A stretch of 5,151 nucleotides of DNA, from positions 1 to 5,151 of the forward strand of contig JAHZHB010000120.1 of the NCBI GenBank assembly GCA_019420465.1, read 5' to 3'. The notes under the pieces are model-generated. The model saw only the letters and a program-made list of their open reading frames with translations, was not told the origin of the DNA and did no database searches. Every line of letters begins with the position of its first letter. Position 1 is the first letter of the stretch. The position numbers and the translations under genes are program-made. Of the stretch, positions 1 through 4,898 are shown in pieces. This stretch comes from Lachnospiraceae bacterium (GTDB lineage Bacteria; Bacillota; Clostridia; Lachnospirales; Lachnospiraceae).

Positions 1-3
1 GGG

Positions 4-30
4 CAACATCCGCTTACAGGGCGGATGTTG
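4..30. repeat. Perfect 10-bp inverted repeat (hairpin)
   Basis: CAACATCCGC at 4-13 is matched exactly by GCGGATGTTG at 21-30, with a 7-base loop. Neither side visible in the window has a T tract, so it does not look like a standard intrinsic terminator on the plus strand. On the minus strand the next bases are CCC and then the window ends, so a terminator continuing beyond the edge cannot be excluded. A minus-strand stop codon (TAA, 14-16) falls in the loop. Confidence 0.8.
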
Positions 31-41
31 AGGCGACCTGA

Positions 42-67
42 GCTGGATTTGCATCGGCAAATCCGGC
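42..67. repeat. 11-bp inverted repeat with 4-base loop
   Basis: The arms 42-52 and 57-67 pair over 11 positions with one G-U pair; the core GGATTTGC / GCAAATCC is perfect and the loop is ATCG. With the hairpin at 4-30 it makes two stable stems within 67 bases. That suggests a structured RNA or a repeat element more than ordinary spacer. No T tract follows on either strand. Confidence 0.8.
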
Positions 68-242
68 GAATAGAGCCGGTACCCTGCTTTTCCTGCTGTC
101 GGACACATCTAGAACCATCGCCCGAACGTCCGGGATGTGAACCACGGCCATACCCTGCACTTCCCCGATTTCCCGGGCTGCCGTCCGTCCCCGCACTCCC
201 CCATTTCTCCGCCTTCCGTCCCCACCATTCCTCCCTTCACAC

Positions 243-274
243 AAAAAAAGCAGAGAGACCAAAATCAGCCTCTC
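243..274 (-). terminator. Intrinsic terminator of thrS
   Basis: Read on the minus strand, GAGAGGC (274-268) pairs with GTCTCTC (259-253), including one G-U pair. The hairpin is followed at once by TGC and a run of seven T (249-243). It lies about 35 bases past the thrS stop codon and closes the thrS transcription unit. Confidence 0.85.
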
Positions 275-308
275 CACTCTTCTCGCATAAAACTATGCCA
301 AACACTCT

Positions 309-2063
309 TTATTTCTTATTCACGATCTGATCCCTGATCATCGCCACAAACTCATCCAGCTTGACCGTAGTTGTCTTCTGCTCACCATGCAGACGGAAGG
401 ATACTGTTCTTTCATCCTTCTCGTTCATACCCAGCACCAGAAGGTACGGTACCTTGTGCAGCTGACCCTCACGCATACGGTAGCCAAGCTTCTCAGAACG
501 GTCATCCAGCTCCACACGAACCTGTGCCTCATCCAGAAGATCATATACCTCATGCGCATAGGCATTCAGTGCCTCGTCATCGTTCTTTACCGGAAGGATA
601 CGTGCCTGTACCGGTGCCAGCCATACCGGAAGATTACCCTTTGTCTCCTCCAGAATATAAGCCATGAAACGATCCAGGGAGCCAAGAATTGCTCTGTGCA
701 GTACGACCGGAGTCTTTTTCTCGCCGTCTCTGTCGATGTATTTCAGATTAAACTTGGCCGGCAGACAGAAGTCCAGCTGGCAGGTAGACAGCGTAATCTC
801 ATTACCAACAGCCGGTTTTACGTTTACATCCAGCTTCGGTCCGTAGAAAGCAGCCTCACCGATCTCCTCTGTATACTCGATACCGATATCGTTCAGTACC
901 TGGCGCAGAGCATTCTCTGCTGTGTTCCACATTTCATCATCATCATGATATTTTACCTTGTCCTCCGGATCTCTTAAGGACAGTACACAGCGATAATCTG
1001 TGATATTAAAATCCTTGTACGTATCAAAGATCAGAGATACAACATTGGCAAACTCATCCTTGATCTGCTCCGGTGTAACAAAGATATGGGCATCGTTCTG
1101 GCAGAAATGACGGCCTCTCTCGATTCCCTTTAAAGTACCACTGGACTCGAAACGGAAATCATGTGCGATCTCACCGATACGGATCGGCAGATCCTTGTAG
1201 GAATGCATGCGGTTAGCATAGATCATCATATGGTGCGGGCAGTTCATCGGACGCAGAACAAAGGTTTCACCCTCTACTTCCATCGGCGGGAACATGTTTT
1301 CTTTGTAATGATCCCAGTGGCCGGAAGTCTTGTACAGATCTACCGTACCTACACACGGTGTCATAACGTGTCTGTAACCCAGCTTACGCTCTTTTCCTTT
1401 GATATAATTTTCAAGCTCCTGCCATACGGTGTAGCCCTTTGGAAGGAACATCGGCATACCACGCCCAACCAGATCGTCGGACATAAACAGCTGCATATCC
1501 TTACCGATCTTTCTGTGGTCACGCTCTTTGGCCTCTTCCAGAAGTTTTAAATGTTCTTCAAGCTCTTCCGGAGTCGGGAAGCAGACACCGTAGATACGCT
1601 GCAGTACATGGTTCTTGGCATCACCTTTCCAGTATACGCCGGAATGTTTTACCAGTTTGAAGTTACGGCAGAGCTTTACATTATCCACGTGCGGTCCACG
1701 ACACAGATCTGTGAAATCGCCCTGATCGTAGCAGCTGATCTCGCCGTCTTCCAGATGGCTGATCAGATCGAGTTTGTACGGATCATCCTTAAACTGCTCT
1801 AAGGCTTCTGCCTTGGAGATCTCACGGCGGATGATCTTTTTGCCGCTCTTGGCAACCTTTTTCATTTCTTTTTCGATTGCCGGGATATCCTCGTCACGGA
1901 TAACATCATCCCCGAGATCGATATCGTAGTAAAATCCCTCGGAAACTACCGGTCCTACCCAGAATTTTGCCTGCGGGTAGAGATGTTTTACGGCCTGTGC
2001 CATCAGATGGGCACAGGAATGGTTCAGCGTGTTGAGTCTTTCATCAGTCTTAAAATCTACCAT
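309..2063 (-). CDS. thrS: Threonyl-tRNA synthetase, TGS-less form
   Basis: This cytoplasmic class II aminoacyl-tRNA synthetase charges tRNA-Thr with threonine using ATP. The 584-residue protein opens directly in the editing domain: H15xxxH19 and C121xxxH125 match the four metal-binding-like residues of the deacylation site. The catalytic core follows at about 190-475. It has the zinc ligands C275 (in RPMNCPHH), H326 (NDAHIF) and H456 (LHRAILGS), motif 2 around 301-328 and motif 3 around 456-473. The anticodon-binding domain fills about 480-584. E. coli ThrRS has 642 residues with the first HxxxH near 73-77, so about 58 N-terminal residues, the TGS domain, are absent. This is a real absence, because the leader terminator lies just upstream. 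AGGAGA (2075-2070) sits 6 bases before the ATG. The gene has its own promoter, T-box and terminator. Confidence 0.97.
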   Translation of the reverse strand: MVDFKTDERLNTLNHSCAHLMAQAVKHLYPQAKFWVGPVVSEGFYYDIDLGDDVIRDEDIPAIEKEMKKVAKSGKKIIRREISKAEALEQFKDDPYKLDLISHLEDGEISCYDQGDFTDLCRGPHVDNVKLCRNFKLVKHSGVYWKGDAKNHVLQRIYGVCFPTPEELEEHLKLLEEAKERDHRKIGKDMQLFMSDDLVGRGMPMFLPKGYTVWQELENYIKGKERKLGYRHVMTPCVGTVDLYKTSGHWDHYKENMFPPMEVEGETFVLRPMNCPHHMMIYANRMHSYKDLPIRIGEIAHDFRFESSGTLKGIERGRHFCQNDAHIFVTPEQIKDEFANVVSLIFDTYKDFNITDYRCVLSLRDPEDKVKYHDDDEMWNTAENALRQVLNDIGIEYTEEIGEAAFYGPKLDVNVKPAVGNEITLSTCQLDFCLPAKFNLKYIDRDGEKKTPVVLHRAILGSLDRFMAYILEETKGNLPVWLAPVQARILPVKNDDEALNAYAHEVYDLLDEAQVRVELDDRSEKLGYRMREGQLHKVPYLLVLGMNEKDERTVSFRLHGEQKTTTVKLDEFVAMIRDQIVNKK

Positions 2064-2092
2064 GTTCTTTCTCCTGTATACTTTAATAAAAT

Positions 2093-2129
2093 AAAAAAAG
2101 CACCTTCAGACGCTTTCGTCCAAGGGTGC
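2093..2129 (-). terminator. T-box attenuator terminator
   Basis: On the minus strand 2129-2117 pairs with 2112-2100 over 13 positions with one mismatch, around an AAAG loop, followed by seven T (2099-2093). Its 5' arm reuses the bases that form the 3' side of the antiterminator (2129-2122), so the two structures exclude each other. It ends transcription when tRNA-Thr is charged. Confidence 0.93.
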
Positions 2130-2330
2130 GGATGCACGGTTCCACCTTTTGTTTCACTTTAAAAGCCTGTAACGTAAGCTGTACGGTGACGCTTATGGAT
2201 AAAATCCTTTCGCGCACAACTCGGGAGTGGTCTTCGTATACAGCTCTCACAGACGGCTTCCAGCCGATGACCGTCCTCTCTGGGTGATATCTTATATACT
2301 ACTCTTTCCGTCATCGTTTTTCTCATTTCT
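2093..2330 (-). promoter_or_regulatory. Threonine T-box riboswitch upstream of thrS
   Basis: This leader RNA senses uncharged tRNA-Thr and controls transcription into thrS. In the specifier loop, GAGT-AGTA (2304-2297) faces GAA-G-ACC-A-CTC (2235-2225). That is the usual AGUA/GAA loop-E arrangement, and it puts the threonine codon ACC (2231-2229) as the specifier. TAAGC/GCTTA arms (2195-2191 and 2179-2175) make a likely stem III. The T-box sequence AGGTGGAACC is at 2147-2138. The antiterminator is canonical: AAGG (2148-2145) pairs with CCUU (2125-2122), GUGC (2137-2134) pairs with GCAC (2129-2126), and the 7-base bulge is UGGAACC. The UGGA in the bulge should pair with a tRNA 3' end UCCA. Bound uncharged tRNA stabilises the antiterminator; otherwise the overlapping terminator forms. 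The 5' end is inferred from the promoter. Confidence 0.96.
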
Positions 2331-2336
2331 TTTTGC

Positions 2337-2365
2337 ATCATAGCACATCATGTCAGGGGATGCAA
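2337..2365 (-). promoter_or_regulatory. Sigma-A promoter of the thrS leader
   Basis: TTGCAT (2365-2360) and TATGAT (2342-2337) are separated by exactly 17 bases, and TG one base before the -10 gives an extended -10 element. Transcription should start near 2330, just ahead of T-box stem I. Confidence 0.85.
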
Positions 2366-2376
2366 GGCATGATGCG

Positions 2377-2397
2377 GGAAAATATTTGATTTTCTCC
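2377..2397. repeat. AT-rich hairpin upstream of the thrS promoter
   Basis: GGAAAATAT (2377-2385) and ATTTTCTCC (2389-2397) pair over 9 positions with one G-U pair around a 3-base loop. It lies 12 bases upstream of the -35 element of thrS. No T tract follows, so I do not call it a terminator. It could be an upstream regulatory site or chance. Confidence 0.45.
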
Positions 2398-2452
2398 GGT
2401 TTGTTTCCTCTGCGGAAAAATTTCTGTCCCAAACAGCCGTTTTCTTCTCCGA

Positions 2453-2911
2453 TCACCGTTTCGCCAATGTCTCGATCGTCGATACATACTTATCCGCCAG
2501 GCAGACGATCAGAGCTTCTTTGCTCTTTGGCACTTTTGTCAGGGTCAGGGGCCACATATGGGAGCGGATGATATCCTGTTCTTTCTTATTAATATGAAAG
2601 TACCGCTTTGCATTTTTACACGCCGCATCGGGATGGGTATAGCCATGCAGGCCATGACGGCCACCTTTTTTGTGCCAGTCATACAGATAAAAATCATGAA
2701 GGAAAGCCCCGGTCAGAAGAGCCTTTTCATCTACATGCACATGCAGGCGACGGCTCAGCCAGAAACTGGCTTTCGCCACACTTACACAATGTTCAAATGT
2801 AGAAATCCGGCCGTGCTGGATATAGTGACGCATCTCCTGCACTTTTTTATGTTTACTGTACTTGGAAAGGAAAGAGATAAATCGTCTGTCCTCCTCCGGT
2901 AAAAGTTTCAT
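2453..2911 (-). CDS. HD-superfamily metal-dependent phosphohydrolase
   Basis: The 152-residue protein carries the HD-domain pattern: H41 in FEHC, the H72-D73 doublet in FLHDFYLYDW, and a late aspartate D140 in CLADKYVS. It also has H89 and H93 in LHGYTHP and H118 in SHMWPL, so it looks like an HD protein with extra histidines able to bind two metals. HD proteins hydrolyse phosphate esters, often of nucleotides; the substrate here is unknown. It has no signal peptide or membrane segment and is probably a soluble single-domain protein. The ATG at 2911 is chosen because AGGAGG precedes it, while the in-frame ATG at 2944 overlaps the promoter -10. The gene ends 88 bases before the thrS -35 with no strong terminator between, so some readthrough into the thrS leader is possible. 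It diverges from the gene at 3193. Confidence 0.88.
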   Translation of the reverse strand: MKLLPEEDRRFISFLSKYSKHKKVQEMRHYIQHGRISTFEHCVSVAKASFWLSRRLHVHVDEKALLTGAFLHDFYLYDWHKKGGRHGLHGYTHPDAACKNAKRYFHINKKEQDIIRSHMWPLTLTKVPKSKEALIVCLADKYVSTIETLAKR

Positions 2912-2921
2912 ATAACCGATT

Positions 2922-2927
2922 CCTCCT
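2922..2927 (-). promoter_or_regulatory. Ribosome binding site deciding the HD gene start
   Basis: A full AGGAGG lies 10 bases upstream of the ATG at 2911, a slightly long spacing. No comparable site precedes the in-frame ATG at 2944, so the shorter form is preferred. Confidence 0.8.
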
Positions 2928-2942
2928 GATGATTTGTTCCTC

Positions 2943-2970
2943 ATTGTAGCAGTTTTCTATCAAAATACAA
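2943..2970 (-). promoter_or_regulatory. Promoter of the HD phosphohydrolase gene
   Basis: TTGTAT (2970-2965), a 16-base spacer and TACAAT (2948-2943), with TG before the -10. The start of transcription should fall near 2936, giving a leader of about 25 bases that contains the AGGAGG. Confidence 0.75.
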
Positions 2971-3067
2971 GGGGAAAAATCTGAAAAGTCTGTGAAGGGC
3001 TGCTCATTCCCGTGCCATGCTTTTCTCAGATACGGAACGATACCTGTTATATACAATTTTATGGTGA

Positions 3068-3108
3068 TTTTGTACAATGTTAATCGTTTAAATCTATGAG
3101 TTTTGTAC
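3068..3108 (+). promoter_or_regulatory. Possible operator: repeated TTTTGTAC sites
   Basis: TTTTGTAC occurs at 3068-3075 and again at 3101-3108, 33 bases apart (about three helical turns). The first extends into the perfect palindrome TTGTACAA (3070-3077). The second ends three bases before the -35 of the gene at 3193. The placement fits binding by a repressor or activator dimer, but no regulator is encoded in the window and the motif matches no operator I can name. Confidence 0.35.
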
Positions 3109-3111
3109 GAA

Positions 3112-3140
3112 TTGACTTATACCGTAGTGCATGTTAGAAT
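3112..3140 (+). promoter_or_regulatory. Strong sigma-A promoter of the 155-residue protein gene
   Basis: TTGACT (3112-3117), a 17-base spacer and TAGAAT (3135-3140), with TG one base before the -10. Transcription should start near 3147 and give a leader of about 45 bases. This rules out translation from the in-frame ATG at 3103, which lies upstream of the -35. Confidence 0.88.
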
Positions 3141-3180
3141 AGAGGCAATGGGGAAACAGTTTTTACAAAGATCTAGCAGA

Positions 3181-3187
3181 AAGGAGA
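3181..3187 (+). promoter_or_regulatory. Ribosome binding site deciding the start at 3193
   Basis: AAGGAGA ends 5 bases before the ATG at 3193. With the promoter at 3112-3140 it fixes this ATG over the earlier in-frame codons. Confidence 0.88.
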
Positions 3188-3192
3188 CCCAT

Positions 3193-3660
3193 ATGATTCA
3201 AGTAGCAGAGATTATGTATATTGTACCGGAGAAAAGGGAAGCTTTTTTACAGCAGCTTCTGAATCCGTCTTTACAGGAGCAGCAGATTGCCTGGACCTAT
3301 GGCATTCGCAACAAATGCTTCTATAGAATGAATGATCTGATTCTGGAAACCTTTGACTATGTCGGGAAGAATTTCCATCAGGATATGCAGGAGTACACAG
3401 CACATCCGGTGATCGCACCGACACTGGTATCTACCCGTCGCCGTGATGTTCCGATCACAGAGCTTGGCCGCAGAAACTGGTGGGCACCGATCAAAGTCGA
3501 GGGACGCATTCTTCTCGAAAGCCCGATGCCGGACGACGAAGAGGAAGCACCGCTGACCGAGATGTACCGTTCCATGGTCAATGGCAGCATGATGGATTCT
3601 GTCTCCGAGCACGACATCACCTACGATGAAGATGACTGGAGCGAATCGATCCACATCTGA
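3193..3660 (+). CDS. Conserved-looking 155-residue protein, possibly RhaM-like
   Basis: I do not recognise this protein with certainty. The first 80 or so residues read like a small dimeric alpha/beta barrel: a strand MIQVAEIMYIV, a helix with KREAFLQQLLNP (14-25), then YGIRNKCFYR (36-45) and LILETFDYVG (49-58). The order resembles L-rhamnose mutarotase, with NP near 24, a GxxN segment and a following strand, but the usual catalytic HNPxWPE-type segment is not seen, so any sugar-epimerase role is doubtful. A basic RRR (82-84), NWWAPIKVEG (95-104) and a strongly acidic tail (113-151) follow; the tail goes beyond the roughly 105 residues usual for RhaM. There is no signal peptide or membrane segment. 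It is a single-gene unit with a strong promoter and terminator, and no sugar-catabolism genes are adjacent. Confidence 0.88.
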   Translation: MIQVAEIMYIVPEKREAFLQQLLNPSLQEQQIAWTYGIRNKCFYRMNDLILETFDYVGKNFHQDMQEYTAHPVIAPTLVSTRRRDVPITELGRRNWWAPIKVEGRILLESPMPDDEEEAPLTEMYRSMVNGSMMDSVSEHDITYDEDDWSESIHI

Positions 3661-3742
3661 TTATTTTAAGAGTATTGACAGTTCTGCATTTTAGACAGGC
3701 TTCACATACTTTATGGCGGGCGCAGGTATACGATAATTTTAT

Positions 3743-3775
3743 AAAGAGGTGTTAACACATGTTACACCTCTTTTT
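3743..3775 (+). terminator. Intrinsic terminator, possibly bidirectional
   Basis: AAAGAGGTGT (3743-3752) pairs perfectly with ACACCTCTTT (3764-3773) around an 11-base loop, and the T run continues to 3775. It ends the plus-strand transcript about 80 bases past its stop codon. On the minus strand the hairpin is followed by TTTATAAAATT, a poorer tract, so it may also stop the convergent nuclease-like gene. Confidence 0.92.
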
Positions 3776-3797
3776 ATTTGCCCTGCATATCAATACT

Positions 3798-3812
3798 TGA
3801 TCCAATGGATCA
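3798..3812. repeat. Small perfect inverted repeat
   Basis: TGATCC and GGATCA flank AAT, a 6-bp stem with a 3-base loop, in the convergent intergenic region. It has no good T tract on either strand and its role is unclear. Confidence 0.5.
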
Positions 3813-3862
3813 GTTTTGATTAAAAAGCAGAAAAACCTGTCATTGGAATGTCTGATTTTTCA

Positions 3863-3898
3863 AAAAATGTCTCTCTTTATAAAAACGCCTCTCTTTAT
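3863..3898. repeat. Two tandem 18-bp repeats abutting a stop codon
   Basis: 3863-3880 and 3881-3898 are adjacent 18-base copies that agree at 16 positions, each with an A5 run and a CTCTTTAT end. The second copy touches the stop codon of the gene ending at 3899. On that gene's strand each copy is a purine-rich block followed by T5, but without a hairpin, so an orthodox terminator is not supported. Confidence 0.7.
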
Positions 3899-4735
3899 TT
3901 ATACATATCCAGCTTTTTTCATAAAAAAACGAATTATATTTTCGATCTCATTTGTCCCAAGTGGAAGATTTGCGGTCTCTTCTGTAAGCAATAGTCTGTC
4001 TCCGGGCAGGATTCCTTCCTTTCCATACTCTTTTACTCTCTGCACAGCAAGTTTGGCATACTCCCGGTCGTCCATCATACCACGATGTTCCCAGTATACT
4101 TCACAGCGCCGGGACATATCCAGTAATGTGAAATCCGGATGGATCTTTTTCCCGTTCGAAAGGGTAATGGGGCATTCATATTTGTAAGGGATTTTCCATT
4201 TTTGAAGCGTGTTGGCAATATGCAGTTCGGATTTGGATCTTACGTGTTCACCATTATTGGTTATGTATACAGGAAGTTCTTCGGAAATGGGTTTGTGACT
4301 ATAAGGTATCTTCATCCATGCCCTGATATAGTCTTCGTCAGACATGTCGATGGGAATGATCTGATCTTTTATTTCCCGGGGATACGCAGAATATATGTTT
4401 TGCAGTGTCCGGACTCTGCAATCATCTTTTTTCAGGAAATACTCCAGAATCTGAATCTCAGCTTCTATTTTCTTTATTGCAGCTTCATCATATTTTTTCT
4501 GAAGGAACACAGCTATTTTCCCTTTGTCTTTCTGCGACAGATATACACCGGTTCGGTCTTTTGCATCTGTTCTTAAATAATATTGCACTCGTGATGCTTT
4601 TGGGGCTATGTGGATTTTCCCCTGGGGATAATGCTGCAGACGCTTTTCCAGCATGCCTTGCACAGTGATCAGTTCCTGCTGTCTTCGCCGGGCTTCCTGG
4701 TAAAGCTTTGTAGGTGTAAGATATTGTGTTTTCAT
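3899..4735 (-). CDS. Putative PD-(D/E)XK-type nuclease
   Basis: The 278-residue protein has two parts. The first 110 or so residues are rich in charged helix (Q13-L33 and K80-K103, the second coiled-coil-like). Residues about 160-270 resemble a PD-(D/E)XK endonuclease fold: RSKSELHIANTL (166-177) supplies a first-helix glutamate E170, KIHPDFTLLD (197-206) supplies P200-D201, and EVYWEHRGMMDD (212-223) supplies E216. The usual ExK lysine is not in place; the triplet reads E-H-R. I recall similar WEHxGMMDD proteins from other gut Firmicutes, annotated only as hypothetical. DNA cleavage is therefore inferred from motifs, and the target is unknown. ATG 4735 is preferred to the in-frame TTG at 4783 because AAAAGGAGG stands before it. 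It converges on the gene at 3193-3660. No clear promoter is visible. A tandem array lies upstream. Confidence 0.87.
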   Translation of the reverse strand: MKTQYLTPTKLYQEARRRQQELITVQGMLEKRLQHYPQGKIHIAPKASRVQYYLRTDAKDRTGVYLSQKDKGKIAVFLQKKYDEAAIKKIEAEIQILEYFLKKDDCRVRTLQNIYSAYPREIKDQIIPIDMSDEDYIRAWMKIPYSHKPISEELPVYITNNGEHVRSKSELHIANTLQKWKIPYKYECPITLSNGKKIHPDFTLLDMSRRCEVYWEHRGMMDDREYAKLAVQRVKEYGKEGILPGDRLLLTEETANLPLGTNEIENIIRFFMKKAGYV

Positions 4736-4739
4736 ATGG

Positions 4740-4748
4740 CCTCCTTTT
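4740..4748 (-). promoter_or_regulatory. Ribosome binding site deciding the nuclease-like start
   Basis: AAAAGGAGG ends 4 bases before the ATG at 4735. The spacing is short but the match is full; the TTG at 4783, 16 codons upstream, has no comparable site. Confidence 0.8.
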
Positions 4749-4807
4749 GATATAAAGATGTGAATACTGGCTACCTGTGGCAATAGACCTGCCCTGCAGA
4801 CACGTAT

Positions 4808-4837
4808 CTGATTTTCAATTACCTGATTTTCGATTGT
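4808..4837. repeat. Two tandem 15-bp repeats
   Basis: 4808-4822 and 4823-4837 are adjacent copies that begin CTGATTTTC and agree at 12 of 15 positions. They lie in the leader or promoter region of the nuclease-like gene, about 70-100 bases before its start codon. They might be binding sites for a regulator or simple slippage products. Confidence 0.6.
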
Positions 4838-4871
4838 GTAATAGAATCAATATTAAATATGGGTAACATGC

Positions 4872-4885
4872 TTCCAGAACTGGAA
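4872..4885. repeat. 14-base dyad TTCCAG-AA-CTGGAA
   Basis: Two perfect 6-base arms flank AA, between the nuclease-like gene's upstream region and the 62-bp array. It could be an operator half-site pair, but it matches no operator I can name and may be chance. Confidence 0.45.
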
Positions 4886-4898
4886 ACAACAAAATTAA

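Larger units (their letters stand above)
1..242. other. GC-rich structured intergenic region, no convincing gene
   Basis: This stretch lies downstream of the thrS terminator. It is much richer in G and C than its neighbours and strongly strand-biased: from about 168 to 236 the plus strand is mostly pyrimidine and the minus strand carries many G runs, including several of four or five. The first 67 bases form two strong hairpins, listed separately. A minus-strand frame is open from about 277 to 14, but it would begin with GTG inside the thrS terminator, has no ribosome binding site there, and its product resembles no family I recognise. It could be the tail of an unknown small gene, a structured RNA, or a degenerate repeat element. 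I cannot choose between these. Confidence 0.5.

Noticed and set aside
14..277. Minus-strand gene of 87 residues
   Set aside because: It would start with GTG inside the thrS terminator, has no ribosome binding site, and resembles no known family. A shorter internal start cannot be excluded, but nothing supports one.
25..330. Plus-strand gene of about 100 residues in the left-edge region
   Set aside because: The product is low complexity, there is no ribosome binding site, and it runs across the thrS terminator and into the end of thrS.
371..1802. Several plus-strand open frames inside thrS
   Set aside because: They are antisense shadows of a full-length, motif-complete synthetase and have no start signals of their own.
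2159..2341. 60-residue minus-strand leader peptide or gene upstream of thrS
   Set aside because: It overlaps T-box stems I to III completely and is explained by the riboswitch.
2416..2436. Terminator for the HD gene
   Set aside because: On the minus strand CTGT/ACAG makes only a 4-bp stem before AAATTTTT, too weak to call with confidence.
3103..3192. Longer N terminus for the 155-residue protein, from ATG 3103
   Set aside because: The -35 and -10 elements at 3112-3140 lie within this extension, so the codon would not be transcribed.
3675..3742. Separate small RNA starting from TTGACA at 3675
   Set aside because: No acceptable -10 lies at the right distance; the segment is better read as the 3' end of the upstream transcript.
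4736..4783. Longer nuclease-like protein from TTG 4783
   Set aside because: AAAAGGAGG lies within this extension and directly precedes ATG 4735; no good site precedes the TTG.
4749..4898. Promoter for the nuclease-like gene on the minus strand
   Set aside because: Several TTGNNN hexamers exist, but none has a reasonable -10 at 16-18 bases, so I could not choose one.
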